Shown: positions 54,111-63,288 of the stretch, in pieces
How the letters are laid out: every line of letters starts with the position of its first letter
Numbering within the stretch: the first letter of the stretch is position 1
DNA from: Paenibacillus sp. CAA11
GTDB lineage: Bacteria; Bacillota; Bacilli; Paenibacillales; Paenibacillaceae
Reading direction: 5' to 3'
NCBI RefSeq assembly: GCF_003060825.1
Contig: NZ_CP028922.1
Span: forward strand, 4,743,001-4,807,000
Length of the DNA: 64,000 bases
Notes under the pieces: generated by a model
Told to the model about the DNA's origin: nothing
What the model saw: only the letters and a program-made list of their open reading frames with translations
Databases searched by the model: none
Made by a program: the position numbers and the translations under genes

Positions 54111-55199
54111 ATGATGTTACCGAGTGAAAGGTATTTCGGTAAGTTTGAAGCGGTTTTTTTATTTTACGGAGCCATGCCTACAGGCGTTACTGTTTCTGAA
54201 ACCGGGCGTATTTTCATTTGCTTTCCGAAATGGGGAGACGACGTTAAATTTACAGTGGCAGAGATCGTTTGCGACACATTACAGCCTTATCCTAATTTAG
54301 ACGCCAATGTGGTAAACCCATCGAATATCACAATGTCCCTCATTAGTGTCCAAAGTGTCGTTGCTGATGGAAAGGGTACGCTTTGGGTATTGGATACAGG
54401 AGCTCCTAATTTCTCAGAACCCATTAAAGGGGGGGCGAAGTTAGTCGCTGTAGATTTAAATTCAAATACTATAAGAAGGGTATATACATTTACGGAAGAT
54501 GTTGTCCTGCCAACCACTTATCTGAATGACGTCCGAGTTGACTTTCGTGTGGGTAAAGCAGGTTATGCTTATATAACGGATTCGTCTTCCCGAGGACCAG
54601 GAGCCATTATTGTCGTTGATTTAGAGACCGGTTATGCCTGGAGACGGTTAAATGGGGCATATTCAACTTCGCCCGATCTCTATTTCCTGCCGAAAGTTGA
54701 AGGTAAAATCCTGATGAATCGAAACAAAGACGGATCTACTTCACCCTTTAGATTGGCATCCGATGGTATAGCGATTTCCCCAGACGGCAAGATGTTGTAT
54801 TTTTGTCCTCTCTCCAGTCGTCATCTGTACTCGATTTCAACGGAAGCCCTAAGAGACCGAACAATACCGGATATGAATCTACAGTATCACGTGAAGTATT
54901 GGGGAGAAAAAGGTGCTTCAGATGGAATGATCACCGATGCAAAAGGAAACATTTATGCTGGAGACTATGAAAACAATAGTATTCGAAAGATATTGCCGAA
55001 TGGAATAATGGAAACTATCGCACATGATCCGAGAATTTTATGGCCGGATACTTTTTCTATTGGTCCAGATCAATACTTATATTTCATCGTGAACCAATTA
55101 CATCGGCAGTCAAGATTTCATTATGGAAATGACCTGCGCCAGAAGCCTTATAGTTTACTCCGTATGAAAATAGACGAACCACCTGCGCCTACCTTTTAG
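54111..55199 (+). CDS. Major royal jelly protein/Yellow-like beta-propeller protein
   Basis: The 362 residues match the MRJP/Yellow pattern: MPTGVTVSETGRIFICFP, LWVLDTGAPN, YAYITDSSSRGPGAIIVVDL, cited by short pieces (ITDSSSRGPGAIIVVDL), LASDGIAISPDGKMLYFCPL and GEKGASDGMITDAKGNIYAGD. The fold is a six-bladed propeller. No signal peptide is obvious. Bacterial members are few; proposed relatives include dopachrome-converting Yellow proteins. The reaction is unknown. GAGGAGG lies about 12 nt before the ATG. Confidence 0.8.
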   Translation: MMLPSERYFGKFEAVFLFYGAMPTGVTVSETGRIFICFPKWGDDVKFTVAEIVCDTLQPYPNLDANVVNPSNITMSLISVQSVVADGKGTLWVLDTGAPNFSEPIKGGAKLVAVDLNSNTIRRVYTFTEDVVLPTTYLNDVRVDFRVGKAGYAYITDSSSRGPGAIIVVDLETGYAWRRLNGAYSTSPDLYFLPKVEGKILMNRNKDGSTSPFRLASDGIAISPDGKMLYFCPLSSRHLYSISTEALRDRTIPDMNLQYHVKYWGEKGASDGMITDAKGNIYAGDYENNSIRKILPNGIMETIAHDPRILWPDTFSIGPDQYLYFIVNQLHRQSRFHYGNDLRQKPYSLLRMKIDEPPAPTF

Positions 55200-55202
55200 T
55201 AA

Positions 55203-55389
55203 ACCCGAGACAGCCGTCTTGAAGACTTCGCGAAGGGTGTACAACACTGGCGTTCAAGGTACCGATGTGGCAAGTTGTGATGGAATTCACTTTATTCTTC
55301 GTGTCAAGGCATACAACGAGGAAATGCTCCCGATCCGCATCCAGAAGCAAAGGGCAGTCCTCACCATAACCATGTAAACACGGTGCCAC
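55203..55389 (-). pseudogene. radC: RadC remnant, frameshifted and truncated
   Basis: On the minus strand DADREHFLVVCLDTKNK is followed by CHIGTLNASVVHP, the central RadC sequence. After HP the frame is lost, but the next frame continues REVFKTAVSGLLK, the normal family continuation. The N-terminal helix-hairpin region and the C-terminal metal-binding HxHPSGD part are missing. RadC-type proteins are frequent on mobile elements, so this looks like a scar. Confidence 0.75.
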
Positions 55390-55479
55390 AAGAATAACTC
55401 TTAGAAATATCTCTCCCTCCTATAAGCCTTTTATATTTTTATCAAAGTAAAGAGATTAGAAACAACTTTTTAGATCAAT

Positions 55480-55523
55480 CAGTCCGAATTTATTTGACCG
55501 TTCAGTCCGGAAAGTGATATAGT
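55480..55523 (+). promoter_or_regulatory. Promoter with TetR-type operator before the NTF2/NmrA operon
   Basis: TTGACC (55494-55499) and TATAGT (55518-55523) are 18 nt apart. TCAGTCCG occurs twice (about 55480 and 55502), flanking and overlapping the -35; GACCGTTCAGTC is an imperfect palindrome. It is probably bound by the TetR protein encoded downstream at 56976. Confidence 0.5.
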
Positions 55524-55586
55524 GAGCATAACCCTTCCACCATTTGGATAGGGCACCCATTCTCTTAAGAAAGCGAGGCTACTTAA

Positions 55587-55985
55587 ATGAGTACTTTGTC
55601 TTACGAGCAAGCTGAGCAGCTCATTCAACTTTTCGCAGACCACTACATTCATAAGGATTATGCTGCATTTTTCAATTTGTTTGCTGACGATATCGTCTTC
55701 GAGTTTCCTTATGCCCAGGAACCCAACCCTAAACGTCTGAACGGGAAGGCGGCGCTGCAGCAGTATCTGAAGGAGTTGGGGAAGGTACTTGAAATCACCT
55801 CATTCACCAAACCCGTCATTCATATAGCGGCCGACGCCCCCGTGTTCTTTGCTCAGTTCGAAGCGAGCGGCAAAAACATGGCCACAGGCAGACCTTATGA
55901 ACAGAGCTATATATCTGTAGTCGAAGTTCTAGATGGCAAGATTGTCCGCTACCAGGACTACTGGAATCCATTAGCAATCAGTTGA
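55587..55985 (+). CDS. NTF2-like (SnoaL-type) protein
   Basis: The 132-residue alpha/beta cone protein has NTF2-like features: QLFADHYIHKDYAAFFNLF, FADDIVFEFPYA and a C-terminal GKIVRYQDYWNP. Such proteins act as isomerases, hydrolases or ligand-binding partners. The NmrA-like gene follows 35 nt later. AAAGCGAGG precedes the ATG. Confidence 0.82.
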   Translation: MSTLSYEQAEQLIQLFADHYIHKDYAAFFNLFADDIVFEFPYAQEPNPKRLNGKAALQQYLKELGKVLEITSFTKPVIHIAADAPVFFAQFEASGKNMATGRPYEQSYISVVEVLDGKIVRYQDYWNPLAIS

Positions 55986-56020
55986 ACCAGACATAAATGA
56001 GAACTAAAGGAGATATCCGT

Positions 56021-56911
56021 ATGCATAATGAATCATCCACTCGTATTCTACTAACTGGAGGACAGGGCAAGACTTCCTCCCGCATTGCACAGCTGCTGCA
56101 CGATCGGGGTTATCTGATTCGAAGAGCCGGACGCAGTATGCCCAATCCCGAGGATAAACAGGTCGGTGAACATGTCCCATTCGACTGGTTCGATGACTCC
56201 AACCACGATGACCTCCTGCAGGACGTTCATGCCGTATATCTGGTTGCACCTGCGAGTATGCATCCTGAAGAAGTCATGATTCCTTTTATCCGCAGAGCAC
56301 TTGACGCTTCAGTAAGGCGCTTCGTCCTGTTATCAAGTGCCTCGATTCCGGAGAATGGCCCTGTCTTCGGACCCGTTCACCGTTACCTGCGTGAGCATGC
56401 CCCGGAATGGGCTGTACTGCGTCCTTCCTATTTCATGCAGAACTTCACAAATCCTGAACACGGGCACGGGCATTCCTTGCGCCATAGCGGGCACATCTAT
56501 ACTGCAGCCGGAGACGGCAAGATCGGCTTCGTCGACCCAGATGATATTGCAGCTGTTGGCTTTCATGCCCTGACCGACAAGGAGCCCCATAACCGGGAGC
56601 TTATCATTACTGGACCAGAATCTCTCACCTATGACGATGTGGCCGAAGTGATCCGCAGCGTTACCGGCCTGAACGCCAAGCATATTCGTGTTACACCAGA
56701 GCAACTCACAGAGAGGCATAAGGCCGCCGGCTTGCCGGAGAGCTATGCCGAATACCTGGCCGGCATGGATGTCCGTATTCGCCTCGAAGGAATGGAGGAT
56801 CAGGTAACGGACACGGTACTTCGTGTAACCGGGCGAGAGCCGCGTTCCCTGAAGCAATTCATTTTGGAGCACAGACATGGTTTCCATTTAATTAACCAAG
56901 GGGTATTTTAA
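56021..56911 (+). CDS. NmrA-like NAD(P)-binding oxidoreductase
   Basis: ATG 56021, with AAAGGAG about 9 nt upstream, gives 296 residues. The N-terminal LLTGGQGKTSSRIAQLL is a Rossmann nucleotide-binding loop. VYLVAPASM, RRFVLLSSASIP and AVLRPSYFMQNF follow the NmrA/atypical SDR plan. The family binds NAD(P)H and reduces quinones or acts as a redox sensor. It is co-transcribed with the NTF2-like gene and convergent with a TetR gene. Confidence 0.85.
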   Translation: MHNESSTRILLTGGQGKTSSRIAQLLHDRGYLIRRAGRSMPNPEDKQVGEHVPFDWFDDSNHDDLLQDVHAVYLVAPASMHPEEVMIPFIRRALDASVRRFVLLSSASIPENGPVFGPVHRYLREHAPEWAVLRPSYFMQNFTNPEHGHGHSLRHSGHIYTAAGDGKIGFVDPDDIAAVGFHALTDKEPHNRELIITGPESLTYDDVAEVIRSVTGLNAKHIRVTPEQLTERHKAAGLPESYAEYLAGMDVRIRLEGMEDQVTDTVLRVTGREPRSLKQFILEHRHGFHLINQGVF

Positions 56912-56915
56912 GATC

Positions 56916-56963
56916 AAAGGCTCTCCTGTCATCACCGTTTAAGATGACTACAGGAGAGCCTTT
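56916..56963. terminator. Bidirectional terminator between NmrA-like and TetR genes
   Basis: Perfect 14-bp arms AAAGGCTCTCCTGT (56916-56929) and ACAGGAGAGCCTTT (56950-56963). Short T-tracts on both sides serve the convergent stops at 56911 and 56976. Confidence 0.8.
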
Positions 56964-56975
56964 ATAGGTTTTCAT

Positions 56976-57596
56976 TTAGCTTGGATCTGCCGCTTTGCTG
57001 CCTTGTCCTTGCATGGTCAGGAAGATCGCCATGACCATCTGTAGGATGCCAAACAGCCTCGACTCATCCATTCCCAGCTTGGCTGACGTGATCAGGGCGA
57101 TCCGCTCATGCACCAGGAACCGGGCCAGGTCTCGGATGTTCACCTCATGGCCTATTTCCCCTTCTTCCACCGCGCGTTCCAGCATCGTGTAGAAGATCTG
57201 CTCCGACAGTTCGGTATTCGCCTGCAAGTAAGCCGCCAGCTCCTCATTATGAGGCGCCTGCTCGATAGCGCTGCTAATAATGAAGCACTGCAGACGCAGC
57301 TCCGGGTCTATAAGGACTTTAATGATTGTGGTGAATGCTTGTTCCACCTTGCTGGCGGCCGTTCCCGGCCCATCACAATACTCCTTCAACTCCTGATTCT
57401 TCTGATCCATATAATGCTTAACTGCTGCGAAAAACAGCTCCCACTTCGTTCCATACGTATCATATATGCTTTGGCGGGCAATGCCCAGCCCAGCGATTAA
57501 ATCCGGCAGCGAGGTGCCCTCATAGCCACGGTTCCCGAAGATATTCATAGCTTTATGCAGAATTTCATTCGTATCAAAGGCCTTCGTTCTTGCCAT
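56976..57596 (-). CDS. TetR/AcrR family transcriptional regulator
   Basis: The 206 residues have the N-terminal helix-turn-helix DLIAGLGIARQSIYDTYGTK and a helical ligand-binding C-terminal domain of the type with EQAPHNEELAAYL. A GGGGGAGG site precedes the ATG. By position and the operator-like repeats upstream of 55587 it likely represses the NTF2/NmrA operon. Confidence 0.85.
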   Translation of the reverse strand: MARTKAFDTNEILHKAMNIFGNRGYEGTSLPDLIAGLGIARQSIYDTYGTKWELFFAAVKHYMDQKNQELKEYCDGPGTAASKVEQAFTTIIKVLIDPELRLQCFIISSAIEQAPHNEELAAYLQANTELSEQIFYTMLERAVEEGEIGHEVNIRDLARFLVHERIALITSAKLGMDESRLFGILQMVMAIFLTMQGQGSKAADPS

Positions 57597-57661
57597 CACT
57601 CCTCCCCCTTTCTTCAGTTATTCATCTAAGCAATTATACTATAGCTATTAGAGTCTTATTT

Positions 57662-57994
57662 TTATGCAATAGGAGTACCATTAGGGATTTCAGTATCTGG
57701 CTTCAATAGAATGACATCCCCTTTTTCCGGGACGCCTCCCAGAACTAATACCTCCGATTTAAATCCCGCAATGCGCCGAGGAGGAAAATTGACGATTCCT
57801 ATAACTTGCTTTCCTACTATTTCTTCAGCTTTGTACCGCTTAGTTATTTGTGCGCTTGAAGCTTTCATTCCAATCTCCGGTCCAAAATCAATCTTAAGCT
57901 TGATCGCCGGAATTTTTGCCTCTCCAAAAAACTCCGCTTCCTTAATCGTTCCGACACGAATATCTAGTGCTGTAAAATCATCGATCGTTGCCAA
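57662..57994 (-). CDS. csaA: CsaA, tRNA-binding-domain chaperone-like protein
   Basis: The 110-residue protein is a single OB-fold tRNA-binding domain: DIRVGTIKEAEFF, LKIDFGPEIG, SSAQITKRY, VNFPPRRIAGFKSEVLVLG and GVPEKGDVILLKP. B. subtilis CsaA has the same length and was described as a secretion-related chaperone. It forms a homodimer. The gene is monocistronic, with GGAGG about 9 nt before the ATG. Confidence 0.92.
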   Translation of the reverse strand: MATIDDFTALDIRVGTIKEAEFFGEAKIPAIKLKIDFGPEIGMKASSAQITKRYKAEEIVGKQVIGIVNFPPRRIAGFKSEVLVLGGVPEKGDVILLKPDTEIPNGTPIA

Positions 57995-58038
57995 TGTTTT
58001 GCCTCCTCCACTATAGTCTTTAACCGCCCACGAAATAT

Positions 58039-58491
58039 CTAATATGACTCACGAACAGAGGGCGAGTAAAATACGTCACTATGCATATATTGAATTTTGC
58101 CCCAGTTACCAGGGTTGGTTGTGTCTGGGGAACGGTGCTCCAGAATGGCCTGATATAGAGCAGTTTTCTCCTCCAAATGGGCAATATGCCGTTTGGCTTC
58201 TTCGAGCTTAATGAGCGCCGCTTCTTTATGCTCCATCATGAGTGCATAGCGCTGCGGGATCGTCGAATCCCCTTCGAGACATAAATCGATGTACATTTTA
58301 ATGGCTTCAATCGGCATTCCGGATTGTTTGAGGCATTTGACGCCATGCAGCCAGTTGATTGATTCCTCGTCGAACAACCGAATGTTGTTTTGATTGCGCT
58401 GTACGCTCGGTACCAGGCCCTTATCCGTGTAAAAACGTACGGCGTGCTCCGTGAGTCCCGTGATCTGGGCAGCTTCTTTGACCGTATGCAT
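58039..58491 (-). CDS. MerR family transcriptional regulator
   Basis: The 150-residue protein has the MerR winged helix-turn-helix (VKEAAQITGLTEHAVRFYTD) and a dimerisation coiled coil (HKEAALIKLEEAKRHIAHLEE, cited in part). The C-terminal ends in NWGKIQYMHSD without a metal-binding Cys cluster, which fits small-molecule or aldehyde-responsive members. It faces an aldo-keto reductase gene and its promoter with a 19-bp spacer. Confidence 0.85.
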   Translation of the reverse strand: MHTVKEAAQITGLTEHAVRFYTDKGLVPSVQRNQNNIRLFDEESINWLHGVKCLKQSGMPIEAIKMYIDLCLEGDSTIPQRYALMMEHKEAALIKLEEAKRHIAHLEEKTALYQAILEHRSPDTTNPGNWGKIQYMHSDVFYSPSVRESY

Positions 58492-58529
58492 TTGAAATCC
58501 CCCTTAGAAAATAAATTTCTGAAGGCCCC

Positions 58530-58560
58530 TTGACTTCGTGTAACACGAAGGTCCTAAGCT
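58530..58560 (+). promoter_or_regulatory. MerR-type promoter of the aldo-keto reductase gene
   Basis: TTGACT (58530-58535) and TAAGCT (58555-58560) are 19 nt apart, the over-long spacer used by MerR activators. A 17-nt palindrome, CTTCGTGTAACACGAAG (58534-58550), fills the spacer. This is strong evidence that the divergent MerR protein controls the gene at 58668. Confidence 0.8.
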
Positions 58561-58649
58561 GATTGTAATGCAAATTGGCTATAAACGGAAATCCCCACGC
58601 TGCAAGATCGACACCCCGGGATTCGCAGCCATTTGCCTCTACAATTTAA

Positions 58650-59519
<870 letters not shown>

Positions 59520-59568
59520 ACCTCGGTCGAAAGACTACCTCATTACGGGTGAATCCTCATCTATTAGG

Positions 59569-59604
59569 AAAGGACAGGAGAGCATGATCCCCTGTCCTTT
59601 CCTT
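59569..59604 (+). terminator. Intrinsic terminator after the aldo-keto reductase gene
   Basis: AAAGGACAGG (59569-59578) pairs with CCTGTCCTTT (59591-59600) and is followed by CCTTA. It also has As on the left for the other strand. Confidence 0.7.
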
Positions 59605-59765
59605 ACTTGAAGTGACAGGACGGTTAATGATTTCATATAATTTTTTTAGATCCGTAATATACTCTTGGCTCCAAGTTTCAAATGACTCAAATTCCTCCTT
59701 AGAAATTTGATAAAATAATAATCCGTGCCTTAGTACAATCAGCTTGACATTAAGGAGGCTTACCC

Positions 59766-60308
59766 ATGCAAGAAATTAAAACCGATCGATTAATATTAAG
59801 GAACTTTTCTGAGAAGGATGCCTCAGGCATGTTAGAGTATTTGGCCAATCCAAGGGTCAATTGTTTCCTTGACGACAGAATTTCAACTTTGAATGACGCC
59901 ATCTGTAGCGCAAAGAACAAGAGTCAAGATGACTCACATATTGCTGTATGCCTGAGGGATAACGGCAATCTGATTGGAGAATTATTTTATTTAAAAGAAG
60001 AGCCCGATACCTATAGTGTAGGCTGGAATTTCAACCATAACTATGAGGGGAAAGGATATGCCAGTGAAAGTGCGGAAGCTTTATTACAGTATCTCTTCAC
60101 TCAAAAAGAAGCAAGGAGGATTTATGCATATGTTGAAGATGATAACCATAAATCCCAGAAGCTATGTGAGAAATTAGGGATGCGTAAAGAGGGCTGTTTC
60201 ATGGAATTTATCTCATTCACCAATTACGACGACGGAACGCCCAAATACGAGAACACCCTGCAATATGCTTTGCTCAAAAAAGAATGGTTAAAAGCCATGA
60301 ATATCTAG
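59766..60308 (+). CDS. GNAT family N-acetyltransferase
   Basis: The 180-residue protein has TDRLILRNFSEKDA at the N-terminus, EGKGYASESAEALLQYLF as the acetyl-CoA loop and NHKSQKLCEKLGMRKEG, the pattern of RimJ/RimL-like acetyltransferases. AAGGAGG lies 8 nt before the ATG. The substrate is not evident. It is a single-gene unit. Confidence 0.85.
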   Translation: MQEIKTDRLILRNFSEKDASGMLEYLANPRVNCFLDDRISTLNDAICSAKNKSQDDSHIAVCLRDNGNLIGELFYLKEEPDTYSVGWNFNHNYEGKGYASESAEALLQYLFTQKEARRIYAYVEDDNHKSQKLCEKLGMRKEGCFMEFISFTNYDDGTPKYENTLQYALLKKEWLKAMNI

Positions 60309-60458
60309 TCGTGATAACTCTCGAATTACCTGAATGAGCTATCTATGTAAATATTTATTCGAAACAAATAATAAAAAAGCCAGGTATATGCCTCACTCCA
60401 TCCGCCGATCCGCTGCATTCAATATTGCAAACGGGTAAGAGAACGGAGCGATCACATC

Positions 60459-61466
60459 ATGAAACATTTGATCATCAATGCCGACGATTTCGGCCTGTCT
60501 CCAGGCGTGAACAGAGGAATTATCGAGGCTTACCAAGCTGAAGGGATCAGCAGCACAACATTAATGGTGAACATGCCCGGCTTTGCGGATGCCGTTCGGC
60601 TTGCAGGCTTGCATCCTGAGCTCGGAGTGGGCCTGCATGTGAACCTGACCTACGGCCGGCCTATATCCGATCCGAGGCTCGTCCCGTCTCTCGTTCAAGC
60701 AGACGGTCAATTTCTTCCTGCCAGCGAGATATACTATAGAGAACTGCGCGATATTGAAACAGAATTATCGGCCCAATGGGAGAGGTTCATTGCCACAGGT
60801 CTGCGTCCGACGCACCTGGATGCACATCACCATCTGCATCAGATTTTTCCTAACGTGTATGAAGCTATGGCGCGGTTGGCAGTCAAAGAAGGCATCCCTA
60901 TGCGGCGGCTTCAGAAGCCGCAGGTCAGGAGTGGAAACGCCGCTTTGCTGCCGCTAACTACGAAGCAGGTCTTACTGGATACTTATGAAGGCGATAATGG
61001 GCTGCAGAAGCTGCTCTACTATCTCCGCAATCTACAGCACGGATCGACTGAAATTATGTGTCACCCCGGATATGTGGACGAGCCGTTACGAGTAATCTCT
61101 ACACTAACCAAAGAACGAGAGGCCGAGCTGGCTGTGTTCCGCAACCCGGCGATCAGCAGAGCCATTCGAGCTCTCGGCATTCGCCTGATCCATTACGGAA
61201 TGCTCGGGTCTGTCGAGAACAGATTTGATCTCGCACAGACCGAGGCTGTCCCCCATGAGGACACCATCCCTCCAGTCGTACCGCTACAGCCGCTGACGCC
61301 AAAGAGAACCCTAACGCAACGAAAGAAACCTGGAAACCGAAAGCTCAAGTCCAGCTCATTGGCATGGAGAAAACAGCGCCGGCCGGCACTCCCAAGGAAG
61401 AAGCCTCGGGTCGCTGCGAGGAAGAAGAAGAGAACCTTAAAACCGCAGCACTCACGAACATACTAG
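60459..61466 (+). CDS. ChbG/HpnK (YdjC) family carbohydrate deacetylase with basic C-terminal tail
   Basis: Residues 1-260 are YdjC-like: INADDFGLSPGVN at the start supplies the metal-binding Asp pair, HLDAHHHLHQIFP the His cluster, and MCHPGYVDE a further His. The family removes acetyl groups from N-acetylated sugars. The last 75 residues are Lys/Arg/Pro-rich and absent from typical members; the +1 frame here is also open. No clear ribosome site beyond GAGCG was seen. Confidence 0.82.
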   Translation: MKHLIINADDFGLSPGVNRGIIEAYQAEGISSTTLMVNMPGFADAVRLAGLHPELGVGLHVNLTYGRPISDPRLVPSLVQADGQFLPASEIYYRELRDIETELSAQWERFIATGLRPTHLDAHHHLHQIFPNVYEAMARLAVKEGIPMRRLQKPQVRSGNAALLPLTTKQVLLDTYEGDNGLQKLLYYLRNLQHGSTEIMCHPGYVDEPLRVISTLTKEREAELAVFRNPAISRAIRALGIRLIHYGMLGSVENRFDLAQTEAVPHEDTIPPVVPLQPLTPKRTLTQRKKPGNRKLKSSSLAWRKQRRPALPRKKPRVAARKKKRTLKPQHSRTY

Positions 61467-61504
61467 GACTATGAAGATCAGAAGAAGCCATCCTTTGCTG
61501 CCCA

Positions 61505-61909
61505 TCAATGTCTACCTCTAAGCCGTTTAATCGCATCCTCGGTCACCGGCTCGAAAAGGTTAATAAGGTTGCCATCGGGATCGCGGAACAACATAGAACG
61601 GTTCCCCCACGGCATCGTGGTCGGTTCCATTACCCAATTATCGACAAATGGCTTCAAGCGCACGTATTCGGCTTCGATATCTTCGACCCGGAACTCAATA
61701 ATAACAGTTCGATTATTGGCCCCCACTACGGAACCGGCACCGAATAGCTGCGTCGTCTGGGAGTGGCCAATGGCAAGGGTGCATGATGACAAGGCGAGTT
61801 CGGCAAATACGGGCGCGAGTCGCTCCGCCGGGACTCCCATGACTTTTTCATAGAACTCGACGAGACGATCCACGTCGTCAGTAATGATGCGTACAGAAGC
61901 GAAATTCAC
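61505..61909 (-). CDS. VOC family protein (glyoxalase/bleomycin-resistance fold)
   Basis: The 134-residue protein has the paired beta-alpha-beta-beta-beta units: SVRIITDDVDRLVEFYEKVM and, later, MLFRDPDGNLINLFEPV. Possible metal ligands are the C-terminal Glu (LFEP) and a Glu in VIIEFRVEDIE. Function ranges from antibiotic binding to lyase. The gene stands alone; GGAG lies about 8 nt before the ATG. Confidence 0.85.
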   Translation of the reverse strand: MNFASVRIITDDVDRLVEFYEKVMGVPAERLAPVFAELALSSCTLAIGHSQTTQLFGAGSVVGANNRTVIIEFRVEDIEAEYVRLKPFVDNWVMEPTTMPWGNRSMLFRDPDGNLINLFEPVTEDAIKRLRGRH

Positions 61910-61946
61910 AAGCTACCATCTCCTTTACATTTACATGTCCAATTAT

Positions 61947-61981
61947 AAAAAGACGCTACTGACAACATGATGTCAGCAGCG
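61947..61981 (-). terminator. Intrinsic terminator of the alpha/beta hydrolase gene
   Basis: On the minus strand CGCTGCTGACA pairs with TGTCAGTAGCG and is followed by CTTTTT. It lies 60 nt past the hydrolase stop and just before the VOC gene start. Confidence 0.7.
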
Positions 61982-62041
61982 TTTTAGAATTCTTTGAGCT
62001 TCCTCACAAATTCGATTGCAGAATGATTCAGGTGAGACTCC

Positions 62042-62743
62042 TCAATCTGTTACTAGTTTATCTACCCAGTCCGAAAAGTAGGCAAGTTGATCTTCCGTGT
62101 GAAACCAATGTTCCCCATTCTTCATCAATTCCAACCCGCAGTCAAAACGATCTGCAAAGTCGGTTACAATCTTATATTCGGATAAATTATCGTGTTCACC
62201 ATACAAAATTTCTGTTGGCGTTTTCCATTTGGTTATTGGATGTGCCATGACGTACTTATAGTAATCATCGTATAGTGTGATCCCTGCCGGGGTGGGGATC
62301 TCCCCTTTTTCCATAATTTCTGCCTCCGTAATGTTGTATACGGACATCAGATTCCAGATGAGCCGCTGAAGATCAAGAATTGGTGAAAGAAACAGAGCCT
62401 TTTCTAATTTGATCTCCGAAAATGTTAATAGGCTCATATAGGCACCCAGGCTTGAGGCAAATATGCTGATGTTAGGAGAAATACTCTGAGCATAACGGTA
62501 TACTTTCTCGATTTCTTCTATGCAGTTCCAGGGCCGCAATGTATTTTTTTCGTTGATCCTTTCCCCATGTTCAGGCATATCGAAACTAATAACCCCATAG
62601 CCCTTGGTTTCAACGATTCTCGCAAATAACTCGGCCTCTTCTTTATTAGAACCTACGCCATGAATTGAAATAAAGGTCTTCTCAGTGGGATTGCCCCAAT
62701 AGATCGAGGGTACTCCATCAATGTAACAATACTGTTTTTTCAT
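62042..62743 (-). CDS. Alpha/beta hydrolase family protein
   Basis: The 233 residues follow the alpha/beta hydrolase plan. ISIHGVGS forms the oxyanion loop, FASSLGAYMS the nucleophile elbow with Ser in place of the first Gly, EILYGEHDNL the acid, and NGEHWFHTED the His. Size and elbow fit serine esterase/peptidase-like members. The substrate is unknown. Confidence 0.8.
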   Translation of the reverse strand: MKKQYCYIDGVPSIYWGNPTEKTFISIHGVGSNKEEAELFARIVETKGYGVISFDMPEHGERINEKNTLRPWNCIEEIEKVYRYAQSISPNISIFASSLGAYMSLLTFSEIKLEKALFLSPILDLQRLIWNLMSVYNITEAEIMEKGEIPTPAGITLYDDYYKYVMAHPITKWKTPTEILYGEHDNLSEYKIVTDFADRFDCGLELMKNGEHWFHTEDQLAYFSDWVDKLVTD

Positions 62744-62837
62744 AAACTATACACCCCAGATAAGATCGATTTCCTGATAATTTGAAACAAAATAGCAGGG
62801 ACCTTTCTTGCCCTAAGACCACCTTATGTATAGCATT

Positions 62838-63206
62838 CTACAACTCTTCTTCTTGTGAGGTGGCTGTCCCGCCTATGAAGCAGGGGAGCTCAATATCATC
62901 AATTTCTATCATCTTACCTTTCTCCGCATCATAGTACTCCCCAAATAAAAATAAGGACTCCATTTTCCTACTCAATAAATAAGGAATAATTTTTTCACAG
63001 AATTCTGTAACGCTTTTAAACATACTCTCCGGTGCAATCCCTGATTCATCGATAACTAACAGTTCTTTGTGTTCAGTAAGAGCAGGGTTGCGATTTAAGT
63101 GGTACAGTTGAAAAGAAGTCCCTTTGCGATACCATTCATAAATTGGAACTTCTACGTTGTCAATGAAATCTCCATTCGTATAATTCAAGGTAAACTTTAC
63201 AGTCAT
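62838..63206 (-). CDS. Unrecognised small cytoplasmic protein
   Basis: I chose ATG 63206, with AAAGGAG about 7 nt upstream, giving 122 residues. It is acidic with no signal peptide. Segments LNYTNGDFIDNVEVPIYEWY and LFLFGEYYDAEKGKMIEI, quoted in short, suggest a beta-rich fold. No family recognised. It is 83 nt from the next gene on the same strand and may share a transcript with it. Confidence 0.6.
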   Translation of the reverse strand: MTVKFTLNYTNGDFIDNVEVPIYEWYRKGTSFQLYHLNRNPALTEHKELLVIDESGIAPESMFKSVTEFCEKIIPYLLSRKMESLFLFGEYYDAEKGKMIEIDDIELPCFIGGTATSQEEEL

Positions 63207-63288
63207 CTCCATTCTCCTTTCAACAAACCTCATTATTGTTATAGTTGTCGCTGCTTTTCAACTTCTTGGACTCAGCTTATCGAAGATT

